Source of the DNA: Saccharopolyspora montiporae
Lineage (GTDB): Bacteria > Actinomycetota > Actinomycetes > Mycobacteriales > Pseudonocardiaceae
Direction: 5' to 3'
Length of the DNA: 64,000 nucleotides
Assembly (NCBI RefSeq): GCF_015209505.1
Contig: NZ_JADEYC010000032.1
Coordinates: forward strand, 1-64,000
Numbering within the stretch: position 1 is the stretch's first letter; each line of letters opens with the position of its first letter. The position numbers were made by a program, and so were the translations under genes. The notes below the pieces were generated by a model. That model made no database searches, was not told the DNA's origin, and saw nothing but the letters and a program-made list of their open reading frames with translations. This document shows, in pieces, positions 29,585-38,650 of the stretch.

Positions 29585-32215
29585 ATGCGCAATACGGGCA
29601 GCAGTGCGGCGAGGTCCCTCGCATCCGACTCCGTGCTGGATCTCCGCGACGTCGATCGCTCGTGCACCGCGGTCGTCGGCGGCAAGGGCGCGCACCTCGG
29701 GGAACTCGCGCGGCTGGACGGCCTGCACGTGCCCGCGGGATTCTGCGTGACCACCGGCCCCTTCCGGCGGATCATGGCGGAAGCGCCGTCCATGGGCGGG
29801 TTGCTCGATCGGCTGGACCGCGTGGATCCGGACGATCGGGATGCGATCCGCGCGCTCAGCGCCGAGATCCGCGCCGCCCTCGAAGGAACCCCCTTCCCGG
29901 ACGATTTGGCGACCGCGGTCACCCGCGCGCTCGCCCGGGTGGACGCGCCGGCGTTCAGCGTCCGATCCAGTGCCACGGCCGAGGATTCGGACGCGGCCTC
30001 CTTCGCCGGACAGCACGACACCTCCCTCAACGTGGTCGGCCCGCACGCGGTCCTCGACCACGTCCGCCGGTGCTGGGCCTCGCTGTTCACCGACCGGGCC
30101 GTGGTCTACCGGCTGCGCAGCGGTGTGGACCACCGCGCGGTCCGGATGGCCGTCGTGGTGCAGGAGATGGTGTTCCCGGACGCGTCCGGTGTCCTGTTCA
30201 CCGCCGACCCCGTCACGTCGAACCGGAACGTCAGCGCGGTGGAGGCGGGTTTCGGTCTCGGCGATGGCCTGGTCTCCGGCCTGGTGAGCCCGGACGTGCA
30301 CGCGGTGCGCGACGGCGCGGTCGTCGGCCGGACGGTCGCCGGCAAGCCGCTGGCCGTGCACGCCGATCCGCGCGGCGGGACCCGGCAGCGGCCGGTCGAA
30401 CCCGAGCTGCAGGAACGACCGGTGCTGACCGACGAGCAGGCAGTGCGGCTGGTGCAGCTGGGCCGGCGCATCGAGGCGCACTTCGGGACGCCGCAGGACA
30501 TCGAATGGTGCCTCGCCGACGGGACCTTCCAGATCGTGCAGAGCAGGCCGATCACCACGCTGTTCCCCATCCCCGCGGCCGAGGACCGGGACAACCGCGT
30601 CTACGTCTCCGTCGGACACGCGCAGATGATGACCGATCCGATCAAGCCGCTCGGGCGGTCGTTCTGGCTGATGACGACGCCCGCACCGATGGTCGAAGCG
30701 GGCGCGCACCTGTTCGTCGACGTCACCCGCCGCCTGGCGGGCCGGGCGAGCCGCGCCGAGCTGCTGGACGTCTTCGACACCTCGGATCCGCTGATCGGGG
30801 ACGCGCTGCGGACCGTCGCCGATCGCGGCTTCGTCGCCCCGGTGGAGGACGAGTCCACCGATCCGCCGGTGCCGATCAGCACCGACCCGGCGGAACCGAT
30901 CGAGACCGACCCGGCGGTCGTCGCCGAGCTGGTGCAGCGCGCCGAGCGGTCCACGGCCGCGCTGCGGCGCGAGATCCGCGCGAAGTCCGGTACCGAGCTG
31001 CTCGACTTCATCCGGGACGACATCGGGGAACTGCAGCGGCTCCTGTTGGATCCGCGCAGCCACCAGGCGGTCCTGGCGTCCATGGACGCCGCGTCGTGGC
31101 TCAACGAACGGCTGCACGCGTGGCTGGGCGAGCAGAACGCCGCCGACGTGCTCACCCGGTCCGTCCCGGACAACATCACCTCGGAGATGGGTCTGGCCCT
31201 CCTGGACGTCGCCGACGCGATCCGCCCGCATCCGGAGGTGGTGGCGTTCCTGCGCGACGTCGCCGACGACGACTTCCTGGACGAGCTGCCCGACCTCCCC
31301 GGTGGGCGGGCAGCGCGGGACGCCATCCGCGGCTGGCTCGACCGGTACGGCATGCGGTGCGTCGGCGAGATCGACATCACCCGGCCGCGGTGGAACGAGC
31401 AACCCGCGGGCATCGTCCCGGCGATCCTCGGCAACATCGACAACGTCGAACCAGGCGCCGGGAAGCGGCGTTTCGAACAGGGGCGGCGGGAAGCGCGGGA
31501 GAAGGAGCAGGAGCTGCTGCGGCGCCTGCGTGCCCTGCCGGGCGGAGAGGCGAAAGCCGCGGAGGTGAAACCGGTGATCGACCGCCTCCGCACGTTCGCC
31601 GGGTACCGCGAATACCCGAAGTTCTGCATGGTCAACCGGTTTTCGCTGTACAAGCAGGCTCTGCTGGGCGAGGCCGGGCGCCTCGTGCGCGAGGGGGCGC
31701 TGGACGGGCCGGAGGACGTCTTCTTCCTGGCGTTCCCGGAACTGCACGACGTCGTGCGCACCGGGCGCGTCGACCCGGAGCTCATCGCGCGGCGCCGGGC
31801 GGCGTTCGAGGCGCAGCGGGTGCGCACCCCGCCCCGGGTGCTCACCTCGGAAGGCGAGGCCGTGGCCGGTTCGTACCGCCGCGCGCAGGCACCGCCGGAT
31901 GCGCTCGTCGGCCTGCCGGTGTCCACCGGAACCGTGCAGGGACGCGCCCGCGTCGTCGGAGACATGGCGGAGGCCGAGCTCGAAACCGGCGACATCTTGG
32001 TCACGGCCTACACGGATCCGAGCTGGTCGCCGGTGCTCGTCACGGCCGCCGGGCTGGTGACCGAAGTCGGCGGCCAGATGACGCACGGTTCGGTGATCGC
32101 CCGGGAGTACGGCGTACCGGCCGTCGTCGGTGTCCAGCACGCCACCCGGCTGATCCGGGACGGGCAGCGGATCCGCCTGGACGGCACGAACGGATACGTC
32201 GAGCTCCTGCCCTAG
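29585..32215 (+). CDS. rph: rifamycin-inactivating phosphotransferase
   Basis: An 876-residue enzyme that transfers the beta-phosphate of ATP to the C21 hydroxyl of rifamycins. Domains: ATP-grasp domain (about 1-325, with VVGGKGAHLGEL, FSVRSSATAEDSDAASFAGQHDT and DIEWCLADGTFQIVQSRPIT); central rifamycin-binding helical domain (about 335-760); swivelling His domain with catalytic H834 in TEVGGQMTHGSVIAREYGVPAVVGV. Length and order match characterised Rph; PEP synthase, the parent family, lacks the central antibiotic domain. ATG 29585 follows GGGGAAG. Regulated through the RAE at 29508-29526. The symbol is shared with RNase PH at 10639. Confidence 0.95.
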   Translation: MRNTGSSAARSLASDSVLDLRDVDRSCTAVVGGKGAHLGELARLDGLHVPAGFCVTTGPFRRIMAEAPSMGGLLDRLDRVDPDDRDAIRALSAEIRAALEGTPFPDDLATAVTRALARVDAPAFSVRSSATAEDSDAASFAGQHDTSLNVVGPHAVLDHVRRCWASLFTDRAVVYRLRSGVDHRAVRMAVVVQEMVFPDASGVLFTADPVTSNRNVSAVEAGFGLGDGLVSGLVSPDVHAVRDGAVVGRTVAGKPLAVHADPRGGTRQRPVEPELQERPVLTDEQAVRLVQLGRRIEAHFGTPQDIEWCLADGTFQIVQSRPITTLFPIPAAEDRDNRVYVSVGHAQMMTDPIKPLGRSFWLMTTPAPMVEAGAHLFVDVTRRLAGRASRAELLDVFDTSDPLIGDALRTVADRGFVAPVEDESTDPPVPISTDPAEPIETDPAVVAELVQRAERSTAALRREIRAKSGTELLDFIRDDIGELQRLLLDPRSHQAVLASMDAASWLNERLHAWLGEQNAADVLTRSVPDNITSEMGLALLDVADAIRPHPEVVAFLRDVADDDFLDELPDLPGGRAARDAIRGWLDRYGMRCVGEIDITRPRWNEQPAGIVPAILGNIDNVEPGAGKRRFEQGRREAREKEQELLRRLRALPGGEAKAAEVKPVIDRLRTFAGYREYPKFCMVNRFSLYKQALLGEAGRLVREGALDGPEDVFFLAFPELHDVVRTGRVDPELIARRRAAFEAQRVRTPPRVLTSEGEAVAGSYRRAQAPPDALVGLPVSTGTVQGRARVVGDMAEAELETGDILVTAYTDPSWSPVLVTAAGLVTEVGGQMTHGSVIAREYGVPAVVGVQHATRLIRDGQRIRLDGTNGYVELLP

Positions 32216-32405
32216 GCGGGCCGCTCAGCGCCAGAGCACCCGCGCCCTGCGCCGGCTGCCGAATCCGAGCCCGTGGCGGTAGATCTCGTGCGGGCCGCCG
32301 GCGGTGCGGCCATTCGGGCCATTCGCGCGATCACGCGCCCGTTCGGGGTGCGAGATCCCTACTCTGCAGGGGCGGACATCCGCGACGCGACCCTTGGGGG
32401 AGGGT

Positions 32406-32858
32406 ATGGACGAGAACATCCTCGATCCGGACGGTGCCCGGGAGAAGCTGGCCGCGTGGAAGGACCGCGTCGAGCAGGTCGCCGCGGACACTCGGACGAT
32501 GAGCGACCGGCTGCAGGAGGTCCGGGTCACCGCGGCCGACCCGAGCGGGCTCGTCGAGGTGACCATCGACTCCACCGGCGCCCTGGTCGATCTCACGCTG
32601 ACCAGCCGGATGCAGCGCACCAAGCCGGACGTGGTCTCCCGGACGGTCATGGAAACCCTGGCCGAGGCGAAGAACCGGCTCGCCGACCGGTCCCAGGAGA
32701 TCATCGCCGAGACGGTGGGCACCGAATCCCCCGCGGCGCGCGCGATCGCCGAATCGGTGGGCAACCACCTGCGCACCGACCCGGAGGAGAGCGCGGCGGC
32801 CCCGGCACCGGAACCCGATGAGGACGACGAGAACCGGTCCTTCCTGGAGAAGTGGTGA
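32406..32858 (+). CDS. YbaB/EbfC family protein at head of toxin island
   Basis: A 150-residue protein. Residues 20-110 have the YbaB/EbfC fold pattern: WKDRVEQVAADTRTMSDRLQEVRVTAADPSGLVEVTIDSTGALVDLTL, followed by a long helix. The C-terminus is acidic (PEPDEDDENRS). Many actinobacterial type VII toxin islands begin with such a protein; classical YbaB binds DNA, but in this setting a structural or chaperone role is possible (inference). ATG 32406 is preceded by GGGGGAGGG. Its stop is followed 2 bases later by the next start. Confidence 0.88.
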   Translation: MDENILDPDGAREKLAAWKDRVEQVAADTRTMSDRLQEVRVTAADPSGLVEVTIDSTGALVDLTLTSRMQRTKPDVVSRTVMETLAEAKNRLADRSQEIIAETVGTESPAARAIAESVGNHLRTDPEESAAAPAPEPDEDDENRSFLEKW

Positions 32859-32860
32859 CC

Positions 32861-33175
32861 ATGGGCGGGTACGACGTCAGCGCGGAGCAGATCCGGGCGC
32901 ACGCGGGCAAGGTCGAGGAGATCGAGGCGCGGTTCGACGCGGTGCGGGACGCCAGTTCGCACATCCAGCAGGACGATCAGGCTTACGGGCTGTTGTGCGG
33001 GTGGATCGCCGGGATCCTCGAAGGCCGGCACACCAGGCAGGACGAGCTGGTCGACTTCGTGGCGGAGAACCTCTCGCTCGCCGCGGAATCGCTGCGGGCG
33101 GTCGCCGACGACTACCAGGGCCTCGACGAGGACAACGCGGACCTGCTGCAGTCCTCCGGCGGGGACCGGTTATGA
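32861..33175 (+). CDS. EspC-like small type VII secretion-associated protein
   Basis: A 104-residue all-helical protein: YDVSAEQIRAHAGKVEEIEARFDAVRDASSHI, a central FG-like turn around YGLLCGWIAGIL, then ELVDFVAENLSLAAESLRAVADDYQGLDEDN, ending acidic. This matches the EspC/ESX-1-associated family, a two-helix hairpin used as a secretion partner. A YxxxD motif (YQGLD) stands near the C-terminus, as in type VII export signals. ATG 32861 is chosen because GGAGA precedes it; GTG 32852 or 32855 are alternatives. Overlaps the next gene by ATGA. Confidence 0.82.
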   Translation: MGGYDVSAEQIRAHAGKVEEIEARFDAVRDASSHIQQDDQAYGLLCGWIAGILEGRHTRQDELVDFVAENLSLAAESLRAVADDYQGLDEDNADLLQSSGGDRL

Positions 33176-33873
33176 GCGACGATTCGCTGGTCGCGGATGT
33201 CGAGTCCTCCCGCCAGCCGTGGACCGGTGCCGGAACGGCCGAGAGCATCGAGGGCCTGGTCACCGCGATCCAGAGCGAGGACTGGGTGGCCGGCGCGCTG
33301 GCCGGGATGGGCGTGGGTCTGGAAGTCGCGTCGGCCGTGCTGGACCCGTTCAGCGCGCTGCTGTCCAACGGCATCGGCTGGGCGATGGAGTATTTCGAGC
33401 CGCTGCGCGAGATCCTCGACCAGCTGACCGGCATCCCGGACGTGGTGCAGTCGCATGCCGATACCTGGACCAACATGGCCGACGAACTCGGCGCCATGTC
33501 CGAAGACCTCAAATCGAGCCTGGAAAGCGATCTCCCCGGCTGGACCGGCGAGGCGTCCGAGGCGTACCAGGCGATGATGGCCAACAACGTGGACGCCATC
33601 GGCGGTCTGGCCTCGGTCTCGGCGGCGATGGCCGCGGCCACCGAAGGTGCCGGCGGCCTGGTGGAGATGACCCGCGAAATCGTCCGCGACTTGATCGCCG
33701 ACCTGGTGGCTCGGGTGGTCGTGTGGGCGGTCGAAGCGATCTTCGTGGTGACGATCCCGGTGATCGCTGCCCAGATCACCGCGGCGGTCGTCAAGTGGGT
33801 GGGCCGCATCTTCACCTACGTGACGAGCCTGATCGACAGCCTCACGAACCTGAGCAAGCTGCTGAACGGATGA
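33172..33873 (+). CDS. WXG100-like type VII secretion target with hydrophobic C-terminus
   Basis: A 233-residue protein. The middle (about 100-165) resembles a WXG100 helical hairpin with the turn LPGWTGEASEAYQAM, a canonical W-x-G. The C-terminal part (about 175-215) is strongly hydrophobic: VARVVVWAVEAIFVVTIPVIAAQITAAVV. This could insert in a membrane or help the toxin cross one. The ATG at 33172 overlaps the stop of the EspC-like gene, and the RHS gene begins 10 bases after its own stop, so these are one operon. Confidence 0.82.
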   Translation: MSDDSLVADVESSRQPWTGAGTAESIEGLVTAIQSEDWVAGALAGMGVGLEVASAVLDPFSALLSNGIGWAMEYFEPLREILDQLTGIPDVVQSHADTWTNMADELGAMSEDLKSSLESDLPGWTGEASEAYQAMMANNVDAIGGLASVSAAMAAATEGAGGLVEMTREIVRDLIADLVARVVVWAVEAIFVVTIPVIAAQITAAVVKWVGRIFTYVTSLIDSLTNLSKLLNG

Positions 33874-33883
33874 GGGGGAATCC

Positions 33884-36800
33884 GTGGCACCGGGAAAGCC
33901 CAGAGGAGGAAGTGGCGGCGACGACGGAGGGGGCGGCTCCGGCAACCGGCGTCCGCGCGGGAGCGGCGGAGACGGGAGCTCCAGCGTCTCCGCCGGTCAG
34001 GACTCCGTCCAGGAAGCGGCCCGCGGCGGCCGAGGCAGCGCGGGCTCGAACGGCCAGGGTCCTCCGGCGGGCACGACCCCGGCCGGCACCGGCCCGCCGT
34101 CGAACGGCTCGACGACGCCCGGGGGCAACCGGGACCGCGGCGGAGACGACTCGCTGAGCGAGCGGTCCGACGACCCGCAGAGCCCGACCAGGGATGGGGA
34201 AGACCGGACCACGCAGGGCGATCCGATCGATATCGCCACCGGCGAGATGATCATGCAGCACACCGATGTGTCGTTGCAGTCGGTGCTGCCCCTGGTGCTG
34301 AAGCGGACGCACCTGTCGTCGTACCGCGTCGGCAGGCATTTCGGCCCGTCTTGGACGTCCACATTGGACCAGCGATTGGAGTTCGGGAGCGCCGGCGTCT
34401 CGTTCGCCGCGGAAGACGGCAAGCTGCTGCTGGCCCCGACACCGGCGGTCGGTGCGACCGTGACGTTCGGCGGTTCGCGCCATGAACTCACCCGGCACGA
34501 TGACGGCAGCTGCACCCTCGCGGAATCCGAATCCGGGCGGAAGCTGCTGTTCACCGGGGCCGGCGCCGTCCTGTCGCTGACCGCGATCGTGGATCGCAAC
34601 GAGCACCGCATCGAGGTCGACCGCGACGCGGAGGACACGCCTGTCGAGGTGCGGCATTCGGGCGGCTACCGCATCCGTGTCGAGTCGGATGACGGCCTGG
34701 TCACGGCGTTGTACCTCCGGGAAGCGGACAACGGCGAGGACGTGCTGCTGCGGCGCTACACCTACGAGGACCGCCGGCTCACCGGCGTGATCAACGCTTC
34801 GGGCCTGCCGATGCGCTTCACCTACGACCGCGCGGGCCGCATCACGAGCTGGACCGACCGCAACGACGCGTGGTACCGCTTCGTCTACGACCACGAAGGC
34901 CGGGTCATCGCAGGTGAGGGCTCCGGCGGCTTCCTCAGCGGCACCATGGAGTACGACCGCGAGAACCGGATCACCACCTGGACGAACTCGCAGGGCGCCC
35001 GCACCACATACCACCTCAACGATGCGGGCCAGGTGCTCCGGCAGATCGACCCGCTGGGCGCCGAGACGCACTCCGAATGGGACGAGCACGACCGCCTGCT
35101 CTCCCGCACCGACCCCCTCGGCCGCACGACCCGCTACGAGTACGACGAAGCGGGCAACCTGACCGCGGTCACCCGCCCGGACGGCAGCCAAGCCCGCGTC
35201 GAGTACAACGAGCTCCGGCTCCCGATCACGATCATCGCGCCGGACGGCACGGTGTCGCGCCGCGAGTACGACGAGCGCGGGAACCTCACCAGAGCGGTTG
35301 ATCAGATCGGTGCCACGACGGACTATACCTACGGTGAGCGGGGCAACCTCGTCTCGATCACCGACGCTCTCAGTGGTGTACGCGTAGTGGAAATCAACGC
35401 GGCCGGGTTAATCATTGCCATGACCGACCCTTCGGGCAACACCACGCGCTACGAGCGCGATGCCTTCGGCCGGGCGATGGCGATGATCGACCCATTGGGT
35501 TCGGCCACACGGTACGGCTGGACCATCGACGGTGAACCTGCGTGGCAGATGTCGCCGACTGGTGCCATCGAGAAGTGGTTGTATGACGCCGAGGGCAATT
35601 TGCGTACGCATATCGATGCTCTCGGGCAAGCCACGTACATCGAGTACACGGGTCTCGACCTGCCTGCAGTGGAAAATCGTCCGGACGGAACTCAGCTGGG
35701 ATTTAGCTATGACACTGAGCTCAGGTTGGCCAGTGTCACGAACGAGCAAGGGTTGATCTGGCGATACGCGTACGATGCTGCCGGAAACCTCGCACAGGAG
35801 ACCGACTTCAACGGACGCCTGGTCGTCTACCGGCATGACCGAGCAGGTCAGCTCGTGCAACGGACCAACGGTGCCGGGGAGACAACGCATTTCGTTCGCG
35901 ACGCACTGGGTCAAGTCATCGAACGTCGGGGCGAAGGCGGAACTGCGACGTTCAACTACGACGAGCTTGGCCGCCTCATCGAGGCGATGAATGCGTACGC
36001 CCAGGTAACGTTGCGCCGCGATCCGCTCGGCCGGGTGCTCACCGAAACGACTAATGGCCGGACCGTCTCTTCGGTGTACGACGTGCTCGGGCGCCGCGTT
36101 CGTCGGCGAACCCCTGCCGGTTTGGAGAGCAGCTGGGAATTCAATCCAAACGGCCAGCCAATTGCGCTGTGCACAGCGGGGCGCATACTGCGGTTCGACT
36201 ACGACGCTGCGGGACACGAGGTGCACCGAGTGCTCGGCCCGGGAGCCGTGCTGAAGCAAACGTGGGGCGGGAACCACGAATTGCTCAGGCAGCAGGTCCA
36301 CGGCGGTGGTGACCGGCAGGTGCAAAACCGGGCGTACTCATATCGAGCGGATGGTGTGTTGACCGGTGTCAACGACCAACTCACCGGACCACGCACCTTC
36401 CAACTCGACCGTCGAGGCCGGGTCACCGCGGTCCAGGGGCGGGAGTGGGTTGAACGTTATGCCTATGACCAAGCGGGAAATATCACGAGTGCGTCCTGGC
36501 CGACCGCTGACGGGGTGCAGGAGCCGGATGCGATAGGGGATCGTGAGTACAACGGGACGTTGGTCCGTGCCGCGGGCAATGTCCGCTACGAACACGATGC
36601 GCAGGGACGGGTTGTACTGCGGCAGCGCAAGCGGCTGTCCCATAAGCCGGAAACCTGGCGCTATTTCTGGGACTCCGATGACCGTCTGGTCGACATCCGC
36701 ACCCCGGACGGAACCCGATGGCACTACCGGTACGACCCGCTCGGACGTCGGATCGCCAAACAACGTATAACCTCGGACGGGGCACGCCTCCTCGAACAGA

Positions 36801-37612
36801 TCGAGTTTACCTGGGACGACACCGTTCTCGTCGAACAGGGGCACACAGCTGAAAGCGCCCCATCAGTCGTGCGCATTACGTCGTGGGATCACGAGCCCGG
36901 CACGTTCCGGCCGCTCGCCCAATCCGAGCGAACCGTCGTTCGGGACGCGCCGCAGCCGTGGATCGACGAGCAGTTCTACTCCATCATCACCGATCTTGTA
37001 GGGATGCCGGTGGAACTTGTCAACGACCAGGGTGGAATCGCCTGGTTCCATCGGACCAACCTGTGGGGCAATACCGTTGCGCAGAGCCGCGCCGGCGCCT
37101 ATACGCCGTTGCGGTTCCCGGGGCAATACCATGATCCGGAGACCGGGTTCAACTACAATTACCACCGGCATTACGATCCGCAGACCGGCAGGTTCGGCAG
37201 TGCGGACCCGATCGGGCTGGTAGGTGGTGTCAACCCGCACACGTATGTCTCGAATCCGAGTATCTGGTTCGACCCGCTTGGTTTGTCCTGCGAACCGAAA
37301 AAGCGGGGGCCGAAACCGTTCGGGGAAGGACCCCACAACCAGACGATCAAAGCGGAAGCGGACAAGGTTACCGATGGCACGGTCGTGGCGGGAGGTCAAC
37401 GACGTGAACTTCCAGAAGCCGTAGTCGCCACCCCTGGCGGTCATAAGGGGTCGCGGCGTCCTGACATACTGGTGCAGCGAGACGACGGCAGCGAATACGG
37501 GATCAACGTCGGCAAGCAGCGGAAGGACGGTACTCCGATCAAGCGGGAGGAGGAAGCGATCCAAGACCTGGAAGGTGCCGGAGTCCCAATGACTTTCGTT
37601 CCGTACAACTGA
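33884..37612 (+). CDS. RHS-repeat polymorphic toxin with C-terminal nuclease-like module
   Basis: A 1242-residue protein. Residues 1-105 are Gly/Ser/Pro-rich and disordered; a DUF6531-like segment follows (DPIDIATGEMIMQHTDVSL); then YD/RHS repeats (YDxxGR, e.g. TYDRAGRIT, YDHEGRVIAG) run to about residue 1100. The core ends with YHRHYDPQTGRFGSADPIGL and the pretoxin motif WFDPLGL (DPLGL at 1130-1134). The last 108 residues (from 1135) are the variable toxin, with GPHNQTIK, GGHKGSRRPDILV, YGINVGK and FVPYN. I suspect a nuclease fold (RPD then hydrophobic-x-K), but this is not proven. Base composition drops in the 3' half. GTG 33884 follows GAGGGGG. Confidence 0.9.
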   Translation: MAPGKPRGGSGGDDGGGGSGNRRPRGSGGDGSSSVSAGQDSVQEAARGGRGSAGSNGQGPPAGTTPAGTGPPSNGSTTPGGNRDRGGDDSLSERSDDPQSPTRDGEDRTTQGDPIDIATGEMIMQHTDVSLQSVLPLVLKRTHLSSYRVGRHFGPSWTSTLDQRLEFGSAGVSFAAEDGKLLLAPTPAVGATVTFGGSRHELTRHDDGSCTLAESESGRKLLFTGAGAVLSLTAIVDRNEHRIEVDRDAEDTPVEVRHSGGYRIRVESDDGLVTALYLREADNGEDVLLRRYTYEDRRLTGVINASGLPMRFTYDRAGRITSWTDRNDAWYRFVYDHEGRVIAGEGSGGFLSGTMEYDRENRITTWTNSQGARTTYHLNDAGQVLRQIDPLGAETHSEWDEHDRLLSRTDPLGRTTRYEYDEAGNLTAVTRPDGSQARVEYNELRLPITIIAPDGTVSRREYDERGNLTRAVDQIGATTDYTYGERGNLVSITDALSGVRVVEINAAGLIIAMTDPSGNTTRYERDAFGRAMAMIDPLGSATRYGWTIDGEPAWQMSPTGAIEKWLYDAEGNLRTHIDALGQATYIEYTGLDLPAVENRPDGTQLGFSYDTELRLASVTNEQGLIWRYAYDAAGNLAQETDFNGRLVVYRHDRAGQLVQRTNGAGETTHFVRDALGQVIERRGEGGTATFNYDELGRLIEAMNAYAQVTLRRDPLGRVLTETTNGRTVSSVYDVLGRRVRRRTPAGLESSWEFNPNGQPIALCTAGRILRFDYDAAGHEVHRVLGPGAVLKQTWGGNHELLRQQVHGGGDRQVQNRAYSYRADGVLTGVNDQLTGPRTFQLDRRGRVTAVQGREWVERYAYDQAGNITSASWPTADGVQEPDAIGDREYNGTLVRAAGNVRYEHDAQGRVVLRQRKRLSHKPETWRYFWDSDDRLVDIRTPDGTRWHYRYDPLGRRIAKQRITSDGARLLEQIEFTWDDTVLVEQGHTAESAPSVVRITSWDHEPGTFRPLAQSERTVVRDAPQPWIDEQFYSIITDLVGMPVELVNDQGGIAWFHRTNLWGNTVAQSRAGAYTPLRFPGQYHDPETGFNYNYHRHYDPQTGRFGSADPIGLVGGVNPHTYVSNPSIWFDPLGLSCEPKKRGPKPFGEGPHNQTIKAEADKVTDGTVVAGGQRRELPEAVVATPGGHKGSRRPDILVQRDDGSEYGINVGKQRKDGTPIKREEEAIQDLEGAGVPMTFVPYN

Positions 37613-37621
37613 AAGTGACCG

Positions 37622-38158
37622 ATGACCAAGCTAAGTCTCCAGTTCCATGCCGCCCCGGACGAGGCCCTGTCCCTGTTGCCGCAATGGCTCCAGGGGATGG
37701 ATGTCGACGCGTTGGTGGAGCGCTTCTTCCCCGACTACCGGGTGTCGTTGGTGCGACTTGATGGTTTGGCAGCTGAAGCGCAGCAGGAGCCGATCAACCG
37801 GGTGTGCGTCGGGCCCGGGCCATTGGACAGCAGCGGGACCTCCGGCATGGACTCGCTGGAGCTGAACCCCGATGTCTTGACCATGACGTTGGGGACGTTC
37901 AACGATCAAGGGCTTCGGGAAACCATGCTTGGTGCCGGGGCAGATGATCCGTCCGCTATCACTTCTTGGCGCAAAGTGGTGAACCGCGCCCGCAAGTCCA
38001 TGCTCCGTGGAGCGTGGGTGCTGAACCCGCGCACGGGCGCGCGCGCGGAAGCGCCGAAGCATTTGTACACCCAGGGGGCGGTTCAGTTGTACAAGGAGGG
38101 CGTCACGTTGCTCGCTGTGGCGGGTTGGAACGCATACGAGCCGTACCCCCAAGACTGA
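37622..38158 (+). CDS. probable immunity protein for the RHS toxin
   Basis: A 178-residue protein with no signal peptide or membrane segment. I recognise no named family. It starts 9 bases after the toxin stop, on the same strand, and shares the lower GC content of the toxin region; that is the standard position of an immunity gene. Visible features: an N-terminal amphipathic stretch (FHAAPDEALSLLPQWLQGMDVDALVERFFPDY) and a C-terminal basic segment (WRKVVNRARKSMLRGAWVLNPRTG, then KHLYTQGAVQLYKEGVTL). The basic segment is similar to what is seen in other putative actinobacterial immunity proteins. Function is inferred only from context. Confidence 0.7.
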   Translation: MTKLSLQFHAAPDEALSLLPQWLQGMDVDALVERFFPDYRVSLVRLDGLAAEAQQEPINRVCVGPGPLDSSGTSGMDSLELNPDVLTMTLGTFNDQGLRETMLGAGADDPSAITSWRKVVNRARKSMLRGAWVLNPRTGARAEAPKHLYTQGAVQLYKEGVTLLAVAGWNAYEPYPQD

Positions 38159-38225
38159 AGGAAGTCTCGGGTCATTCGTGCGCTCCTTGGTCGGGCGGAA
38201 CAGGGGCCGGTGAGATGTGGAGCCC

Positions 38226-38476
38226 GTGATGAACCCGAATTCGATCCAATCGAAGGTGGAGCTTTCGGATTACCTCTCGCCCTTGCCGCCGCATTGCGCT
38301 AAGGCGAGGTGGCAGTCGAGAACGCAGCGGTCCAGGACTTTCTCGACGCTGCCGGGGCGTGGGTGGCGGATATGGACGGGTACTTCGCGCAGCGCGGGGA
38401 AGTCGTTCCGGACGAGCCATCCTGGGCTTTGGTGGCGGATCGACGCATCGTGCGGAGCCTGCAGCTCGGTGTCCGC
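38226..38476 (+). pseudogene. broken DUF7660-like immunity gene
   Basis: ATG 38226 begins NPNSIQSKVELSDYLSPL in one frame; one base is missing near 38280. The sequence continues in another frame as AAALR, then an in-frame TAA (38301-38303), then GEVAVENAAVQDFLDAAGAW and VADMDGYFAQRGEVVPDEPS. The second part is very close to my memory of DUF7660, a family common among immunity proteins, and stops abruptly after WALVAD. So the gene has a frameshift, a nonsense codon and a lost 3' end. It lies directly downstream of the intact toxin-immunity pair, consistent with a displaced older cassette. Confidence 0.65.
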
Positions 38477-38650
38477 CGTCATCCGCGACGCGAGCGGCGG
38501 CACCGTGCGGGCCCTGCCCCTCGCCCATCCGCAGGTCCGCGAGTGGCTGGGCCCGCAGGCCCCGTGGACGCCCACCCTGCTGCAGGTCAGCGGTGACCGG
38601 GTCCGTACCTGGACCGGACCCGCGCTCGGCGTGCGTCTGGTGCGCGTGCT
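38477..38650 (+). pseudogene. remnant of unidentified gene
   Basis: One frame reads SAVIRDASGGTVRALPLAHP, then QVREWLGPQAPWTPTLLQVS and ends near TWTGPALGVRLVRVLG. The segment has protein-like composition and third-position GC bias, yet no start, and it joins unrelated sequence on both sides. I do not recognise the family. It is probably a fragment left by a recombination event. Confidence 0.4.

Noticed and set aside
29585..32215. Phosphoenolpyruvate synthase as the identity of the 876-residue protein
   Set aside because: The central domain between the ATP-grasp and His domains matches rifampin phosphotransferases, and an RAE lies upstream.
28627..32215. Part of a rifamycin biosynthetic cluster
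   Set aside because: No polyketide synthase, AHBA or tailoring gene is near; the resistance gene stands alone.
32225..32405. Minus-strand fragment ending HEIYRHGLGFGSRRRARVLW
   Set aside because: Only about 30 plausible residues with no start or further coding sequence upstream; not annotated.
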